Below, piece after piece: positions 1-6,938 of a stretch of DNA of 64,000 nucleotides; the stretch's first letter is position 1, and the number at the start of each line of letters is the position of its first letter. The DNA comes from Falsiroseomonas bella (GTDB taxonomy: Bacteria; Pseudomonadota; Alphaproteobacteria; Acetobacterales; Acetobacteraceae), in assembly GCF_003173615.1 (NCBI RefSeq), contig NZ_QGNA01000002.1, positions 434,001-498,000 on the forward strand, in the 5' to 3' direction. The notes beneath the pieces are model-generated. The model was not told where the DNA came from. It ran no database searches and saw nothing but the letters and a program-made list of their open reading frames with translations. The translations under genes and the position numbers were made by a program.

Positions 1-1
1 C

Positions 2-328
2 GGTGACGGCATCAACGACGCGGCGGCGCTCAGCCTCGCCCATGTCTCGATGAGCCCTGGCACCGGCACGGACGTTGCCCAGGCGGCATCCGACATCGTG
101 CTGCGCGCGGAGGGGCTGACGGCGTTGCCGGCGGCGATCCGCGTCGCGCGCAAGGCGCAGGCGCTGGCGCGGCAGAACATCGTGTTCAGCCTGGTCTACA
201 ACGTGGTGGCCGTGCCCATGGCCGTGCTCGGCTTCGTCACGCCGCTGATCGCGGCGGTGGTGATGGCAAGCTCCTCGATCATCGTGATCTGCAACGCGCT
301 GCGCGCCGGCAAGGAGACGAGTGCATGA
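2..328 (+). CDS. ccoI: Cation (copper) P-type ATPase, C-terminal end, cbb3 oxidase type
   Basis: Only the last ~108 residues are in the window; the gene begins upstream. Seen: the P-type ATPase hinge motif GDGINDAAAL at the very start, followed by the IVLRAEGL-type region and two closing membrane helices (about FSLVYNVVAVPMAVLGF and LIAAVVMASSSIIVICNAL). This is the layout of P1B heavy-metal pumps. The next gene, overlapping by ATGA, is ccoS, which in proteobacteria follows the pump ccoI/fixI that supplies copper for cbb3-type cytochrome oxidase assembly. The CcoI identity rests on that neighbour; a generic CopA would look the same here. Confidence 0.85.
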   Translation, partial: GDGINDAAALSLAHVSMSPGTGTDVAQAASDIVLRAEGLTALPAAIRVARKAQALARQNIVFSLVYNVVAVPMAVLGFVTPLIAAVVMASSSIIVICNALRAGKETSA

Positions 329-486
329 ATGCTCTGGTTTTCCTGGTGCCCGCGGCGCTGGCGCTCGGCCTGCTCGGCCTCGCCTTCTTCCTCTGGACGC
401 TGAAGTCGCGCCAATACGACGACCTCGACGGCGCGGCCAGCCGCATCCTGTTCGACGACCTGCCACGGAAGGACAACAAGCCATGA
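325..486 (+). CDS. ccoS: cbb3-type cytochrome oxidase assembly protein CcoS
   Basis: Small protein of 53 residues with one N-terminal membrane helix (LVFLVPAALALGLLGLAFFL) followed by the family hallmark FFLWTLKSRQYDDLDGAASR and an acidic tail ILFDDLPRK. This matches CcoS/FixS, a small inner-membrane protein needed to insert heme and copper into the cbb3 oxidase. Start ATG overlaps the stop of the P-type ATPase gene (ATGA), so the two are translationally coupled. Its own stop overlaps the next small ORF in the same way. Confidence 0.93.
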   Translation: MNALVFLVPAALALGLLGLAFFLWTLKSRQYDDLDGAASRILFDDLPRKDNKP

Positions 487-662
487 TCTATTTCGTCGTT
501 CTCAGCGCGATCCTCTCGGTGCTCGGCCTTGCCGCCATCGCGGCTGCGCAGGAAATTGGGTTGCTGCTGTTCGGCTACGGGCTGTTTGCCTTCGGCGTGC
601 TCTTCGCCCTGTTCCTGGTGAAGCGGCATTTCGACTTCGCGGACGGCTCCGCCCGCCACTGA
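483..662 (+). CDS. Small two-helix membrane protein after ccoS
   Basis: A 59-residue protein whose ATG overlaps the ccoS stop (ATGA). Seen: two hydrophobic segments (about residues 3-20 and 25-43) separated by QEIG, then a basic/aromatic tail (VKRHFDFADG). I do not recognise a family. The tight coupling to ccoI-ccoS suggests a role in, or co-expression with, cbb3 oxidase maturation, but that is inference from position only. It is short enough to be skipped by gene callers, yet the overlap and hydrophobic composition argue that it is real. Confidence 0.6.
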   Translation: MIYFVVLSAILSVLGLAAIAAAQEIGLLLFGYGLFAFGVLFALFLVKRHFDFADGSARH

Positions 663-751
663 CCACCGCAACGGAACCGTTGCGGTAGCGGCCGACCCGC
701 GCGACACTGCCAATCCAGGGCCCCACGTGCCCGGTTGAGGGAGATCGCCAC

Positions 752-1369
752 ATGAAGTCCGCTCGCATGCTTCTGGCCGCGCTTGGCGCGGCTGGCCTTG
801 TGGCCTGCGCCGACCAACAGGCCGCCGCGCCCGCCGCGGCGCCGGCCGCCGCGCCGCCGCCCCAGGCCGCCGCCGTCGCGACCACGACGCAGCGCACCGC
901 CGTGGTGGAGACCGTGAACATGCGCGAGCGCTCCGTCCTGCTGCGCGGCGATGCCGGCTCACAGAACGGGGTGCTGGCGACCATCCGCGTCGGCCCGCAG
1001 GTGCGCAACCTGGCGCAGGTCAAGCCGGGCGACCGCGTCGTCTACACCGTCACGGATGCCGTGGCCGCGGTGATCGCGAAGCCGGGCGACGGCGCGGGCC
1101 CCGCGGGCGCTGCGGTGGTCGCGAGCCGCGCGGCGCCGGGCGAGCGCCCCGCCGCGAGCATCACCGAGGGCACCCGGGTACGCGTGCGCGTTGATTCGGT
1201 GGATCTGGGCCGGAACACCGTGACCTTCACTGATCCGGACGGCCAGCAGCGCACCGTCCGCGTGCAGGATCCCCGCATGCGCCAGTTCATCCGCACCCTG
1301 CACCAGGGCGACATGGTGGATGTGGTGCTGATCGAGACCGCTGACCTGCGCGTGCTGCCGCCGGCCTGA
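752..1369 (+). CDS. Hypothetical lipoprotein with two CusF-like beta repeats
   Basis: 205 residues. N-terminal lipoprotein signal ends in a lipobox-like LVAC (Cys20), followed by an Ala/Pro-rich linker. Two internally similar modules follow: residues ~45-115 (VVETVNMRERSVLLRG ... VRNLAQVKPGDRVV) and ~145-205 (VRVDSVDLGRNTVTF ... RQFIRTLHQGDMVDV). The pattern (a V-x-V-D-x-x-x-x-T-V-T-F strand pair and a late GD turn) resembles small OB-fold/CusF-like barrels, but no metal-binding Met/His/Trp set is evident. Function unknown; probably anchored in a membrane facing the periplasm. Start is preceded by GAGGGAGAT, a good ribosome site. Confidence 0.7.
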   Translation: MKSARMLLAALGAAGLVACADQQAAAPAAAPAAAPPPQAAAVATTTQRTAVVETVNMRERSVLLRGDAGSQNGVLATIRVGPQVRNLAQVKPGDRVVYTVTDAVAAVIAKPGDGAGPAGAAVVASRAAPGERPAASITEGTRVRVRVDSVDLGRNTVTFTDPDGQQRTVRVQDPRMRQFIRTLHQGDMVDVVLIETADLRVLPPA

Positions 1370-1386
1370 CGCCGGCGCGATCGCCT

Positions 1387-1406
1387 GTGCCGGCTCAACC
1401 CGGCAC
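1387..1406. terminator. Hairpin between convergent lipoprotein and Lrp genes
   Basis: Perfect 7-bp stem GTGCCGG / CCGGCAC with a 6-nt loop (CTCAAC); weaker outer pairing TCGCC / GGGCGA. It lies just after the lipoprotein stop, and the loop contains the reverse-strand stop of the Lrp-type gene. It could terminate both convergent transcripts. No strong T-run follows, so Rho-independent function is uncertain. Confidence 0.4.
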
Positions 1407-1850
1407 GGGCGACAATTCCCTCTTCAGGCAGCGCAGCGCGAAACTGGTGCGCGTGTGCCGCACGCCGGGCAGGCGGTAGAGCTGGTCCCGCAGCAACCGC
1501 TCATAGCCGACGGTGCCGCCGACCGCGGCCTTTATGACGTAGTCGTATTCCCCCGTGACCAGGTGACATTCCAGGATCTCGGGAATGGCCTGCACCGCTT
1601 CCTCGAAGCGCTTCAGATGCGCCTCGTCGTGGCGTTCCATCATCACCTCGATGAACACCGTGTCGGGCAGGCCGAGCGCCGCCTGATCCAGCAGCGCGGC
1701 ATAGCCGCGGATCACACCGGCCTGTTCCAGCCGCTTCACCCGCGTCCAGCAGGGGGAGGGAGACAATCCCACCTCCTCCGCCAGTTCGGTGTTGGTCAGC
1801 CGGCCCTGCCGCGCCAGGGCCCGAAGGATCTTCTTGTCGATTGCGTCCAT
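1395..1850 (-). CDS. Lrp/AsnC family transcriptional regulator
   Basis: 151 residues, the usual length of the family. N-terminal winged HTH (residues ~3-60: DAIDKKILRALARQGRLTNT with recognition region LAEEVGLSPSPCWTRVKRLE) and a C-terminal RAM (ligand/oligomer) domain containing CHLVTGEYDYVIKAAV. Such regulators sense amino acids or their 2-oxo acids. The gene is divergent from the fused indolepyruvate:ferredoxin oxidoreductase gene, so it most likely controls that gene and itself; an inverted repeat lies in the shared intergenic region. Confidence 0.95.
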   Translation of the reverse strand: MDAIDKKILRALARQGRLTNTELAEEVGLSPSPCWTRVKRLEQAGVIRGYAALLDQAALGLPDTVFIEVMMERHDEAHLKRFEEAVQAIPEILECHLVTGEYDYVIKAAVGGTVGYERLLRDQLYRLPGVRHTRTSFALRCLKRELSPVPG

Positions 1851-1860
1851 GGCAGAAGCC

Positions 1861-1893
1861 TATTTCGTTCGTTCGGCAGCGCACAACGAAATA
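1861..1893. promoter_or_regulatory. Inverted repeat, candidate operator of the Lrp-type regulator
   Basis: Perfect 9-bp arms TATTTCGTT (1861-1869) and AACGAAATA (1885-1893) separated by 15 nt, in the ~110-bp gap between the divergent Lrp-type gene and the oxidoreductase gene. The arms are strikingly AT-rich for this genome. Arm centres are 24 bp apart, roughly two helical turns, which would suit a dimeric or multimeric regulator on one DNA face. That it binds this Lrp protein is inference. Confidence 0.55.
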
Positions 1894-1959
1894 CGGAAGC
1901 ATCCTCTTCGCAAGCCAGCGCATCCTTCCCATAGTCCAGGAATGAACGGAGCCACCGCC

Positions 1960-4900
1960 ATGGGCAGTCTCACGCGCCCCGAAGCGAGCCTCGAGGACAA
2001 GTGGAACGCCGCCGGCGAGCCGGTGGTCATGACCGGCATCCAGGCGCTGGTCCGCCTTCCCTTGCTGCAGCGCCAGTTGGACGATGCTCGGGGCTGGAAC
2101 ACTGCGGGCTACATCAGCGGCTATCGCGGCTCGCCGCTCGGCGGCTACGACCAGCTTCTGTTGAAGGAGGCGAAGCGCCTCACCGCCGCCAACATCGTCT
2201 TCAATCCGGGCCTGAACGAGGATCTCGCCGCCACCGCGGTCTGGGGCTCGCAGCAGGTGCCGCTCTCGCCCGGCGCGCGGCATGAGGGCGTGTTCGGCAT
2301 CTGGTACGGCAAGGGCCCGGGCACGGACCGCAGCGGCGACGTGCTGCGCCACGCCAATTCCGCCGGAACCAGCGTGAAGGGCGGCGTGCTCGCGCTGTCC
2401 GGCGACGACCCGGCGGCGAAATCCTCCACGGTCACCAGCGGCTGCGAATTCACCTTCCAGGACCTCGAGATCCCCGTGCTGGACCCGGCCGAGGTCGCGG
2501 AGGTGTTGGAATTCGGCATCAAGGGTTTTGCGCTGTCGCGCTATGCCGGCGTCTGGGCCGGCCTCAAATGCGTGGCCGAGACGATGGACGCCGCGCAGAC
2601 GCTGCGCGTGGACCCGGCGGCCTATGCCACCCATGCGCCGCGCTTCGACCTGCCGCCCGATGGCGTGCATCTGCGCATCCCCGACACCGCCCAGGCGCAG
2701 GAGCGCCGGCTGCGGATGGTGAAGCTGCCTGCGGCGGTGGCTTTCGCCCGCGCCAACGGCTTCGACCGGCTGGTGGTGGACAGTCCCAACGCGCGCTTCG
2801 GCATCGCCGTGCGCGGCAAGGCCTTCGCCACGCTGCGGCAGGTGCTGGCGGATGCGGGCATCTCGCCGGAGTTCGCGCGCGCGAACGGCCTGCGCATCTG
2901 GAAGGTCGGCCTCGCCTGGCCCCTCGACGCGGAAGGGGCGCGCGCCTTCGCGCAGGGGCTGGAGGAGGTGCTGGTCATCGAGGACCGCCGCGCCTTCCTC
3001 GAGCCGCAGCTGCGTGATGCGCTCTATCCACTGGACCAGCGCCCGCGCATCCTCGGCAAGAAGGATGAGCGCGGGGCGCCGCTGCTCTCCGAATTGACGG
3101 AACTTGATTCAGGCCAGGTGCTGCGCGCGCTGGCGATGCGCCTGCCGGAGGCCCTGCGCACGCCGCAACTCTCCGAGCGGCTCCGCGCACTGGAGGAGCT
3201 GGAGCGCGGCGCGGCGGAGCCCGTGACCACGCGCGATCCCTTCTTCTGCCCGGGCTGCCCGCACAACACGAGCACGCAGGTGCCGGAAGGCAGCCGCGGC
3301 CTGGCCGGCATCGGCTGCCACTGGCTCGTCACCAAGATGCCGGAGCGCAACACCACCGCCTTCACCCAGATGGGCGGCGAGGGCGTGCCCTGGCTCGGCA
3401 TCGCGCCCTTCACGGACGAGGCGCATATCTTTGCCAATATCGGCGACGGCACCTGGTCGCATTCCGGCTCGCTCGCGCTGCGCGCCGCGGTGGCGGCGGG
3501 GCACCCGATGACCTTCAAGGTGCTGGTGAACTCGGCCGTCGCAATGACCGGCGGCCAGGCGGTGGAAGGTCACCCGACGGTGCCGCGCATCGCCGCACAG
3601 ATCCGCGCGGAAGGCGTACAGCGCATTGCCATCGTCTCCGACGATCCGGACCGCCACCAGGGCGATGCGGAGATGCCGAAGGGCGTTACCTTCCATCCGC
3701 GCGCGACGCTCGACGCCGTGCAGAAGGAGCTGCGCGGCTTCCCCGGCGTGACGGCGCTGATCTACGACCAGGAATGCGCGACGGAGCGGCGCCGCAAGCG
3801 CAAGCGCGGCACCGCCGCGCAGGCCGAGCGCCGCGCCGTGATCAATCCGCGCGTCTGCGAGGATTGCGGCGAATGCTCCCGCGTCTCGAACTGCATCGCG
3901 GTGGAGCCGTTGGCCACACCATTCGGACGCAAGCGCAGGATCGATCAGTCCGCCTGCAACCAGGATCTGTCCTGCGTTACGGCCTTCTGCCCCTCCTTCG
4001 TCACGCTGGCCGGCGCGGAGCCGGCGAAGCCGAAGCCTGTCGTGGCGCCCGATGGCGCGCTGCCCGATCCGGTGCTGCCGGAGCCGGTGGACGGCAAGGC
4101 CTGGAACCTGCTGATCGCCGGCGTCGGCGGGCAGGGCGTGACGGCGCTGGGACAGATCCTGGCGATGGCGGCGCATCTGGATGGCCGTCCCTCGCGCAGC
4201 GTGGACACGCTCGGCTTCGCGCAGAAGGGCGGCGGCGTCTATGTGCAGCTCCGCATCGGCCGCGCCGGCGCGACGGAAGCCGAGATACCGGCGCCGCGCA
4301 TCGGCGCAGGCCAGGCGGATGTGCTGCTCGCCTCCGACATCGTCGTGGCGCATGGGCGCAACGCGCGGCCGCTGCTGGGGCCGCAGCGCACCGCCGCCAT
4401 CGTCAACGCCGACATGGCGCCGACGGCCGCCTTCGTGCGCGACACCTCCACCCGCTACGACGGCGAGGCGATGCTGGGCAGCCTGCGCGCGGCGACGCGG
4501 GAGGTGCATCCGCTGCATGCGGCCGCCGAGGTCGTGGCGCAACTCGGCGATGCCATCTACCTCAACATCTGGCTGCTCGGCGGCGCCTTCCAGCGCGGGC
4601 TGATCCCGATCACCGCCGGCGCGATCGAGCAGGCGATCCGCTTGAACGGCGCGCAGGTGGAGCGCAACCTGGCCGCCTTCGCCCTCGGACGCCGCGCCGT
4701 GCTGGAGGGCCGCGAGGCGACGCCGCCGAAGCCCGAGACGCTGCATGCGCTGGTCGCCCGCTGCGTCGCCGACCTCACCGCCTATCAGAGCGCGCGCTAC
4801 GCCCGTCGCTATGCGGACTTCGTCGCGCAGGTCCGCGCGGCGGAAGCGCCGCTCGGCAGCGAGCGCCTGACGCGGGCGGTCGCGACGCAGCTGCATCGCC

Positions 4901-5358
4901 TGATGGCCTTCAAGGACGAGTACGAGGTGGCGCGGCTGCATTCCCTGCCGGAATGGCGCGCGCAGCTCGCGCATGACTTCGCGGGCCAGCCGCGGATCGA
5001 GATGAACCTCGCGCCGCCGCTGCTGTCGAAGCAGGACCCGAACACCGGGCTGCCTGCCAAGCGCCGCTTCGGGCCGTGGATGCTCTCGGCCATGGGCCTG
5101 CTGCGGCATGGTAAGGCGCTGCGCTTCACCCCGCTCGATCCCTTCGGCCGTACCGAGGAACGCCGCATGGAGCGCGCGCTGATCGAGGAATACCGCGACG
5201 CCATCGCCGCGATGCTGCCGAAGCTCGCGCCGGCGACACACGCCACGATCTGCGATTGGGCCGAGGCCGCTGCCGGCATCAAGGGTTTCGGGCCGATCAA
5301 GGCGCGCAACGTGGAGAAGACGCGGGTGCGTTGGGCGGAGATCGCGGCGCGGCTATAG
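1960..5358 (+). CDS. Fused indolepyruvate:ferredoxin oxidoreductase family protein
   Basis: About 1132 residues; single-chain IorA-IorB fusion typical of proteobacteria, converting aromatic (possibly branched) 2-oxo acids from amino acid transamination to acyl-CoA with electrons to ferredoxin. Seen: N-terminal pyrimidine-domain motif GYRGSPLGGYDQ; CPGCPHNTST near residue 430; TPP-binding region GDGTWSHSGS ... NSAVAMTGGQ (~495-530); Cys-rich Fe-S region CEDCGECSRVSNC with later CNQDLSC and FCPSF (~630-685); gamma domain NLLIAGVGGQGVTALGQ (~715). Start chosen at 1960 because GGAG lies 8 nt upstream; an in-frame ATG at 1942 is the alternative. It is followed after 20 bp by an acyl-CoA dehydrogenase gene. 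Confidence 0.93.
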   Translation: MGSLTRPEASLEDKWNAAGEPVVMTGIQALVRLPLLQRQLDDARGWNTAGYISGYRGSPLGGYDQLLLKEAKRLTAANIVFNPGLNEDLAATAVWGSQQVPLSPGARHEGVFGIWYGKGPGTDRSGDVLRHANSAGTSVKGGVLALSGDDPAAKSSTVTSGCEFTFQDLEIPVLDPAEVAEVLEFGIKGFALSRYAGVWAGLKCVAETMDAAQTLRVDPAAYATHAPRFDLPPDGVHLRIPDTAQAQERRLRMVKLPAAVAFARANGFDRLVVDSPNARFGIAVRGKAFATLRQVLADAGISPEFARANGLRIWKVGLAWPLDAEGARAFAQGLEEVLVIEDRRAFLEPQLRDALYPLDQRPRILGKKDERGAPLLSELTELDSGQVLRALAMRLPEALRTPQLSERLRALEELERGAAEPVTTRDPFFCPGCPHNTSTQVPEGSRGLAGIGCHWLVTKMPERNTTAFTQMGGEGVPWLGIAPFTDEAHIFANIGDGTWSHSGSLALRAAVAAGHPMTFKVLVNSAVAMTGGQAVEGHPTVPRIAAQIRAEGVQRIAIVSDDPDRHQGDAEMPKGVTFHPRATLDAVQKELRGFPGVTALIYDQECATERRRKRKRGTAAQAERRAVINPRVCEDCGECSRVSNCIAVEPLATPFGRKRRIDQSACNQDLSCVTAFCPSFVTLAGAEPAKPKPVVAPDGALPDPVLPEPVDGKAWNLLIAGVGGQGVTALGQILAMAAHLDGRPSRSVDTLGFAQKGGGVYVQLRIGRAGATEAEIPAPRIGAGQADVLLASDIVVAHGRNARPLLGPQRTAAIVNADMAPTAAFVRDTSTRYDGEAMLGSLRAATREVHPLHAAAEVVAQLGDAIYLNIWLLGGAFQRGLIPITAGAIEQAIRLNGAQVERNLAAFALGRRAVLEGREATPPKPETLHALVARCVADLTAYQSARYARRYADFVAQVRAAEAPLGSERLTRAVATQLHRLMAFKDEYEVARLHSLPEWRAQLAHDFAGQPRIEMNLAPPLLSKQDPNTGLPAKRRFGPWMLSAMGLLRHGKALRFTPLDPFGRTEERRMERALIEEYRDAIAAMLPKLAPATHATICDWAEAAAGIKGFGPIKARNVEKTRVRWAEIAARL

Positions 5359-5378
5359 TCGGGGCGGAGAAGCCGACC

Positions 5379-6536
5379 ATGCCCCTCGACGACGCCGCCG
5401 TCTTCGACCTGCCCGACGCCACGCGCGAATTGCGCGAGACCGCGCTCGCCTTCGCGCGCGAGCGCCTCGCGCCGAACGCGCAGGACTGGGACGAGCGGAA
5501 GCACTTCCCGGTGGATGTCATGCGGGAGGCCGCGCAGCTCGGCATGGCGGCGCTCTATGTCCGCGAGGAATCGGGCGGCGCGGGCCTGACGCGCCTCGAC
5601 GCCGCGGTGGTGTTCGAGGCGCTGGCGACCGGCTGCCCGACAACCTCCGCCTTCCTCTCCATCCACAACATGGTCGCCTGGATGATCGACCGCTTCGGCA
5701 ACGACGCGCAGCGCGCCGAATGGCTGCCGCAGCTGATCGGCATGGACAAGATCGCGTCCTACTGCCTGACCGAGCCCGGCGCCGGCAGTGACGCGGCGGC
5801 GCTCTCCACGCGCGCCGCGCGCGACAACGCAGGCTATGTGCTGAATGGCCAGAAACAGTTCATCAGCGGGGCAGGGGCCTCCGATCTCTATCTCACCATG
5901 GTGCGCACCGGCGGCCCGGGCGCGAACGGCATCTCCGCGCTGCTCATCCCGAAGGAGGCAGCCGGCCTGTCCTTCGGTGCGAACGAGAAGAAGATGGGCT
6001 GGAACGCCCAGCCTACGCGCCAGGTCATCTTCTCCGACTGCCGCGTTCCCGCGGAGGCTCTGCTCGGCGAGGAAGGCCAGGGCTTTCGCTTCGCCATGGC
6101 CGGCCTCGATGGCGGGCGCCTGAACATCGGAGCGTGTTCCCTGGGTGGGGCGCAGCGCGCCCTCGATATCGCGATGGCCTACGTGAAAGAACGGCGCGCC
6201 TTCGGCCAAACGCTCGAAAAGTTCCAGGCGACGCAGTTCCGGCTTGCCGATATGGCAACCGAGTTGGAAGCCGCGCGCACGCTGCTCTGGCGCGCCTGCG
6301 CCAAGCTGGACGCGAAGGCGCCCGACGCCACGGCCTTCTGCGCCATGGCCAAGCGCTTCGCGACCGACACCGGCTTCCGCGTGGCGGACGAGGCGCTGCA
6401 GCTGCTCGGCGGCTACGGCTATCTCGCCGACTACGGCATCGAGAAGATCGTCCGCGACCTGCGCGTTCACCGCATCCTGGAAGGCACCAACGAGATCATG
6501 CGGCTGATCGTGGCCCGCCAGCTTCTGGGCCGCTGA
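5379..6536 (+). CDS. Acyl-CoA dehydrogenase, isobutyryl-CoA dehydrogenase-like
   Basis: 385 residues, normal length. FAD flavoenzyme that makes an alpha,beta-double bond in acyl-CoA. Signature stretches seen: YCLTEPGAGSDAAAL (flavin/substrate region, ~125), GRLNIGACSLGGAQRAL, QFRLADMATELE, and HRILEGTNEIMRL near the C terminus, where the Glu of LEGTNE (about residue 368) is at the catalytic-base position of the MCAD family. SIHNMVAWMID and MGWNAQPTRQVIF recall mammalian ACAD8 (valine catabolism). Only 20 bp after the oxidoreductase gene, so probably co-transcribed: 2-oxo acid to acyl-CoA, then dehydrogenation. Substrate is inference. Confidence 0.93.
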   Translation: MPLDDAAVFDLPDATRELRETALAFARERLAPNAQDWDERKHFPVDVMREAAQLGMAALYVREESGGAGLTRLDAAVVFEALATGCPTTSAFLSIHNMVAWMIDRFGNDAQRAEWLPQLIGMDKIASYCLTEPGAGSDAAALSTRAARDNAGYVLNGQKQFISGAGASDLYLTMVRTGGPGANGISALLIPKEAAGLSFGANEKKMGWNAQPTRQVIFSDCRVPAEALLGEEGQGFRFAMAGLDGGRLNIGACSLGGAQRALDIAMAYVKERRAFGQTLEKFQATQFRLADMATELEAARTLLWRACAKLDAKAPDATAFCAMAKRFATDTGFRVADEALQLLGGYGYLADYGIEKIVRDLRVHRILEGTNEIMRLIVARQLLGR

Positions 6537-6578
6537 GGCAAAGGACGCTGGCACGCCGACCGCCACCTGCGGTAGAAT

Positions 6579-6932
6579 ATGCCCATGCGACATGTCGCCG
6601 CATTGATGGTCGTGCTGGCTGCGCTTCCCGCTGCGGGGCAGCCGCTGCGCAGCATGGTGGTGCCGCCGGATGCGGTGGTGGTGGTTCCGCCGCGCGGGTC
6701 GGCGATTCCGGCTGCGCCCGTGCGGCCGTTTCTCCCGCCGGCGGCCCCCGTTGCCGCGGCGCCCGCCCCGGCCGCCCTCGCCCCCACCACACTGGCGCCC
6801 GCGGCGGCGGCGCCGATGGGGCTCGCGGCCGTGCCGGGCGTGCTCATTCCCCTCGCAGCCGCGGCGTTGCTCGGCGGCAGCCTGGCGGGCAGCGGCGGCA
6901 GCGGCAGCAGCGCGCCGGCAACGACGCGCTGA
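6579..6932 (+). CDS. Hypothetical Ala/Pro-rich secreted or anchored protein
   Basis: 117 residues. An N-terminal signal-like segment (RHVAALMVVLAALPAAG), a low-complexity Pro/Ala middle, a hydrophobic segment (VLIPLAAAALLGGSLAG) and a Gly/Ser tail. No family recognised. It lies between the acyl-CoA dehydrogenase gene and convergent tctA. Low complexity in a 70% GC genome makes coding status less certain; the well-formed signal and terminal helix are the main support. An ATG two codons downstream is an alternative start. Confidence 0.5.
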   Translation: MPMRHVAALMVVLAALPAAGQPLRSMVVPPDAVVVVPPRGSAIPAAPVRPFLPPAAPVAAAPAPAALAPTTLAPAAAAPMGLAAVPGVLIPLAAAALLGGSLAGSGGSGSSAPATTR

Positions 6933-6938
6933 TCCGGC

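Noticed and set aside
3109..5241. 710-codon open frame on the minus strand, opposite the oxidoreductase gene
   Set aside because: Composition is Arg/His/Gly-rich with no domain motifs; it mirrors third-position GC of the well-supported plus-strand gene. A shadow frame.
4809..6593. 594-codon minus-strand frame across the oxidoreductase/dehydrogenase junction
   Set aside because: Antisense to two genes with clear catalytic motifs; no recognisable domain.
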